64,000 nt of DNA from NCBI GenBank assembly GCA_964355015.1, contig CAYHCE010000002.1, forward strand, positions 62,001-126,000, read 5' to 3'. Below, in pieces: positions 62,563-64,000 of this stretch (its first letter is position 1; each line of letters begins with the position of its first letter). Below the pieces are notes generated by a model, which searched no databases, was not told the origin of the DNA, and worked only from the letters and a program-made list of their open reading frames with translations. The position numbers and the translations under genes are program-made. This stretch comes from CAYHCE01 sp964355015. Lineage in GTDB: Bacteria > Cyanobacteriota > Cyanobacteriia > PCC-6307 > Cyanobiaceae.

Positions 62563-63993
62563 ATGACAGCCGCCGGATCCGCACCGCAGGGTCGTCGCGG
62601 CAAGGCAGCTCTGTTCATGCTTCTCTGCGGCTGGGCGGGGGTGGCTCCACACTGGCTTGAACCCCAGCGCCAGCTCCTGCCGGCCTTCAGCCTCACCCTG
62701 CTGCTGGGTGCCTATGTAGTTCGCACCGTTCTGGGGCAGCTCTGGCGGCAGCGCAGCCGGCCGGGCTCGACGGTCGTCGGTGTCGCAGACGAGCCGAACC
62801 CCTTTGCCGGACCCTGGCCGTCAGTGGATGTGGTGGTGGCCGCCCGCGATGAGCAGGCGGTGATCGGCCGCCTGGTGGAACGGGTCGGGCGGCTGCGCTA
62901 CCCGGAGGGCGTTCTGCGCCTCTGGGTGGTGGACGACGGCAGCGAGGACCGCACGCCGGAGATACTGGCCGCTCTCGAGTCCCGCTCGTGCCAGCTTCGC
63001 GTGCTGCGCCGCTCCCGGGATGCCGGCGGCGGCAAGTCGGGTGCTCTCAACGCTGTGCTCGAGCGGCTCCAGGGGCGCTGGATACTGGTGCTCGACGCTG
63101 ATGCCGGGCTGCCGGAGGATCTCCTGGAGCGGCTCATTCCCCACGCCGAGACCGGTGGCTGGTCGGCGGTGCAGCTGCGCAAGGCCGTGGTGAATGCGGA
63201 GCGCAACCTGCTCACAAGGGCCCAGGCGATGGAGATGGCCCTCGACGCGGTGGTCCAGGAGGGCCGGCTGCAGGCCGCCGGCATCGCCGAACTGCGCGGC
63301 AACGGGCAGTTGCTGCGCCGGGACGCCGTGCAGGCCTGCGGAGGCTTCAATGAGGCCACCGTCACCGATGACCTCGATCTCAGTTTCCGGCTGCTGCTGG
63401 CCGGCCAGCCGATAGGCGTGCTCTGGGATCCGCCGGTGGAGGAGGAGGCCGTGCTCACCCTGGCGGCACTGTGGCGGCAACGGCAGCGCTGGGCCGAAGG
63501 CGGCCTGCAGCGCTTCTTCGATTACTGGCCCGGCCTGGTGTCGGCGCGTCTGTCCACCCCCCAGAAGCTCGACCTCACCTGCTTTTTCCTGCTGCAGTAC
63601 GTGTTGCCGGTGGTCTCCGTGGCCGATCTGCTGGCTGCCTGGATCACCGGCACCCCGCCCACGGTCTGGCCGCTGTCGATCGTGGCGTTCAGCCTCTCCG
63701 GTGCCGCGATCGTGGCGGGCTGCCGCCGGCCCAGTGAGGGTCCGCCCCTGCCGGCCACCCATCCCCTGGCGGTCGGCCTCGGCATCGCCTATCTCGTTCA
63801 CTGGTTCGTGGTCATTCCCTGGGTGGTGCTGCGCATGGCCCTTCTGCCGAAGCGGCTGGTCTGGGCCAAGACCCTTCATCTGGGGGCGGACGATGACGGT
63901 CTGACAGGAGCGCCCGCCGTCGCCGATGGGCTGATCGATGCCGCCCTGGAACCAGGCCCCGGCGATGCTGATCTCACCACCCAGGTGTCCTGA
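62563..63993 (+). CDS. membrane GT2 glycosyltransferase, possible monoglucosyldiacylglycerol synthase
   Basis: 476 residues from ATG 62563. The GT2 catalytic domain has DVVVAARDE, WVVDDGSEDRTPEI, DADAG, VTDDLDLSFRLL and the QRQRWAEGG motif of processive-like or lipid glycosyltransferases, flanked by N- and C-terminal membrane segments (LLPAFSLTLLLGAYVV, LTCFFLLQYVLPVVSV, LSIVAFSLSGAAIVAGC, LVHWFVVIPWVVLRM). Length and layout fit the cyanobacterial enzyme that glucosylates diacylglycerol as the first step to galactolipid; this assignment is by memory of the family and needs a search. GT2 polysaccharide synthases are the main alternative. Confidence 0.78.
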   Translation: MTAAGSAPQGRRGKAALFMLLCGWAGVAPHWLEPQRQLLPAFSLTLLLGAYVVRTVLGQLWRQRSRPGSTVVGVADEPNPFAGPWPSVDVVVAARDEQAVIGRLVERVGRLRYPEGVLRLWVVDDGSEDRTPEILAALESRSCQLRVLRRSRDAGGGKSGALNAVLERLQGRWILVLDADAGLPEDLLERLIPHAETGGWSAVQLRKAVVNAERNLLTRAQAMEMALDAVVQEGRLQAAGIAELRGNGQLLRRDAVQACGGFNEATVTDDLDLSFRLLLAGQPIGVLWDPPVEEEAVLTLAALWRQRQRWAEGGLQRFFDYWPGLVSARLSTPQKLDLTCFFLLQYVLPVVSVADLLAAWITGTPPTVWPLSIVAFSLSGAAIVAGCRRPSEGPPLPATHPLAVGLGIAYLVHWFVVIPWVVLRMALLPKRLVWAKTLHLGADDDGLTGAPAVADGLIDAALEPGPGDADLTTQVS

Positions 63994-64000
63994 TCCCCCT

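Overview
This window comes from a cyanobacterial chromosome with high GC content, most likely an alpha-cyanobacterium of the Cyanobium / Synechococcus subcluster 5 type. The evidence is photosynthetic gap2, sulfolipid genes sqdB and sqdX, a Ycf37-like protein, a Psb34-like small protein, a lumenal cyclophilin of the CYP38/TLP40 kind, a CbiD corrinoid enzyme, and the gene order dnaN - PRC-barrel protein - purL - purF - topoisomerase A subunit - TPR - queG - nusB - ftsY - rsbU-like - argH, which I recognise from memory as the order at the start of picocyanobacterial genomes. The window holds ordinary chromosomal housekeeping genes. I saw no prophage, insertion sequence, CRISPR array or defence island.

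Region 1 (1-5100): the 5' part of recN (cut by the window edge, minus strand), an AarF/UbiB kinase, a stand-alone DUF1400 secreted protein and thrC, which ends in a strong hairpin terminator. Region 2 (5103-5536) is the only long non-coding stretch. It carries several near-matches to the cyanobacterial DnaA box TTTTCCACA plus an AT-rich segment directly upstream of dnaN, so it is the likely replication origin, oriC. Region 3 (5537-25404): dnaN, purine synthesis (purL, purF), a GyrA/ParC-type subunit, queG, membrane proteins, nusB, ftsY, a PP2C-type phosphatase, argH, an RRM RNA-binding protein, dusA and a BaiN/HI0933-type flavoprotein.

Region 4 (25409-29763, minus): type IV pilus operon pilB-pilT-pilC. 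Region 5 (29865-40383): grpE-dnaJ, tusA-like, rsgA, ybaB, murB-murC, gap2, thiL, a lumenal cyclophilin, efp and accB. Region 6 (40423-47749) is a patchwork of pdxA, an SDR protein, an HNH endonuclease, a SNF2/HARP-like helicase, several small proteins and one tRNA-Gly(TCC). Region 7 (47788-63993): photorespiratory aminotransferase, cbiD, guaA, PBP2 (mrdA), sqdX-sqdB, psb34-like, thiG, ycf37-like, rplT-rpmI, a SpoIID-like protein and a GT2 glycosyltransferase that may make a thylakoid glycolipid precursor.

Coding density is very high. Many neighbouring genes abut or overlap by a few bases, and long open frames opposite real genes are by-products of the GC-rich codon usage. I found no clear-cut novel system. 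The observations most worth checking are the oriC candidate, the duplicated GspF N-terminal module in PilC, the HNH + SNF2/HARP neighbour pair, two divergent gene pairs whose start codons share a CATG, and mutually exclusive hairpins ahead of the RRM gene.
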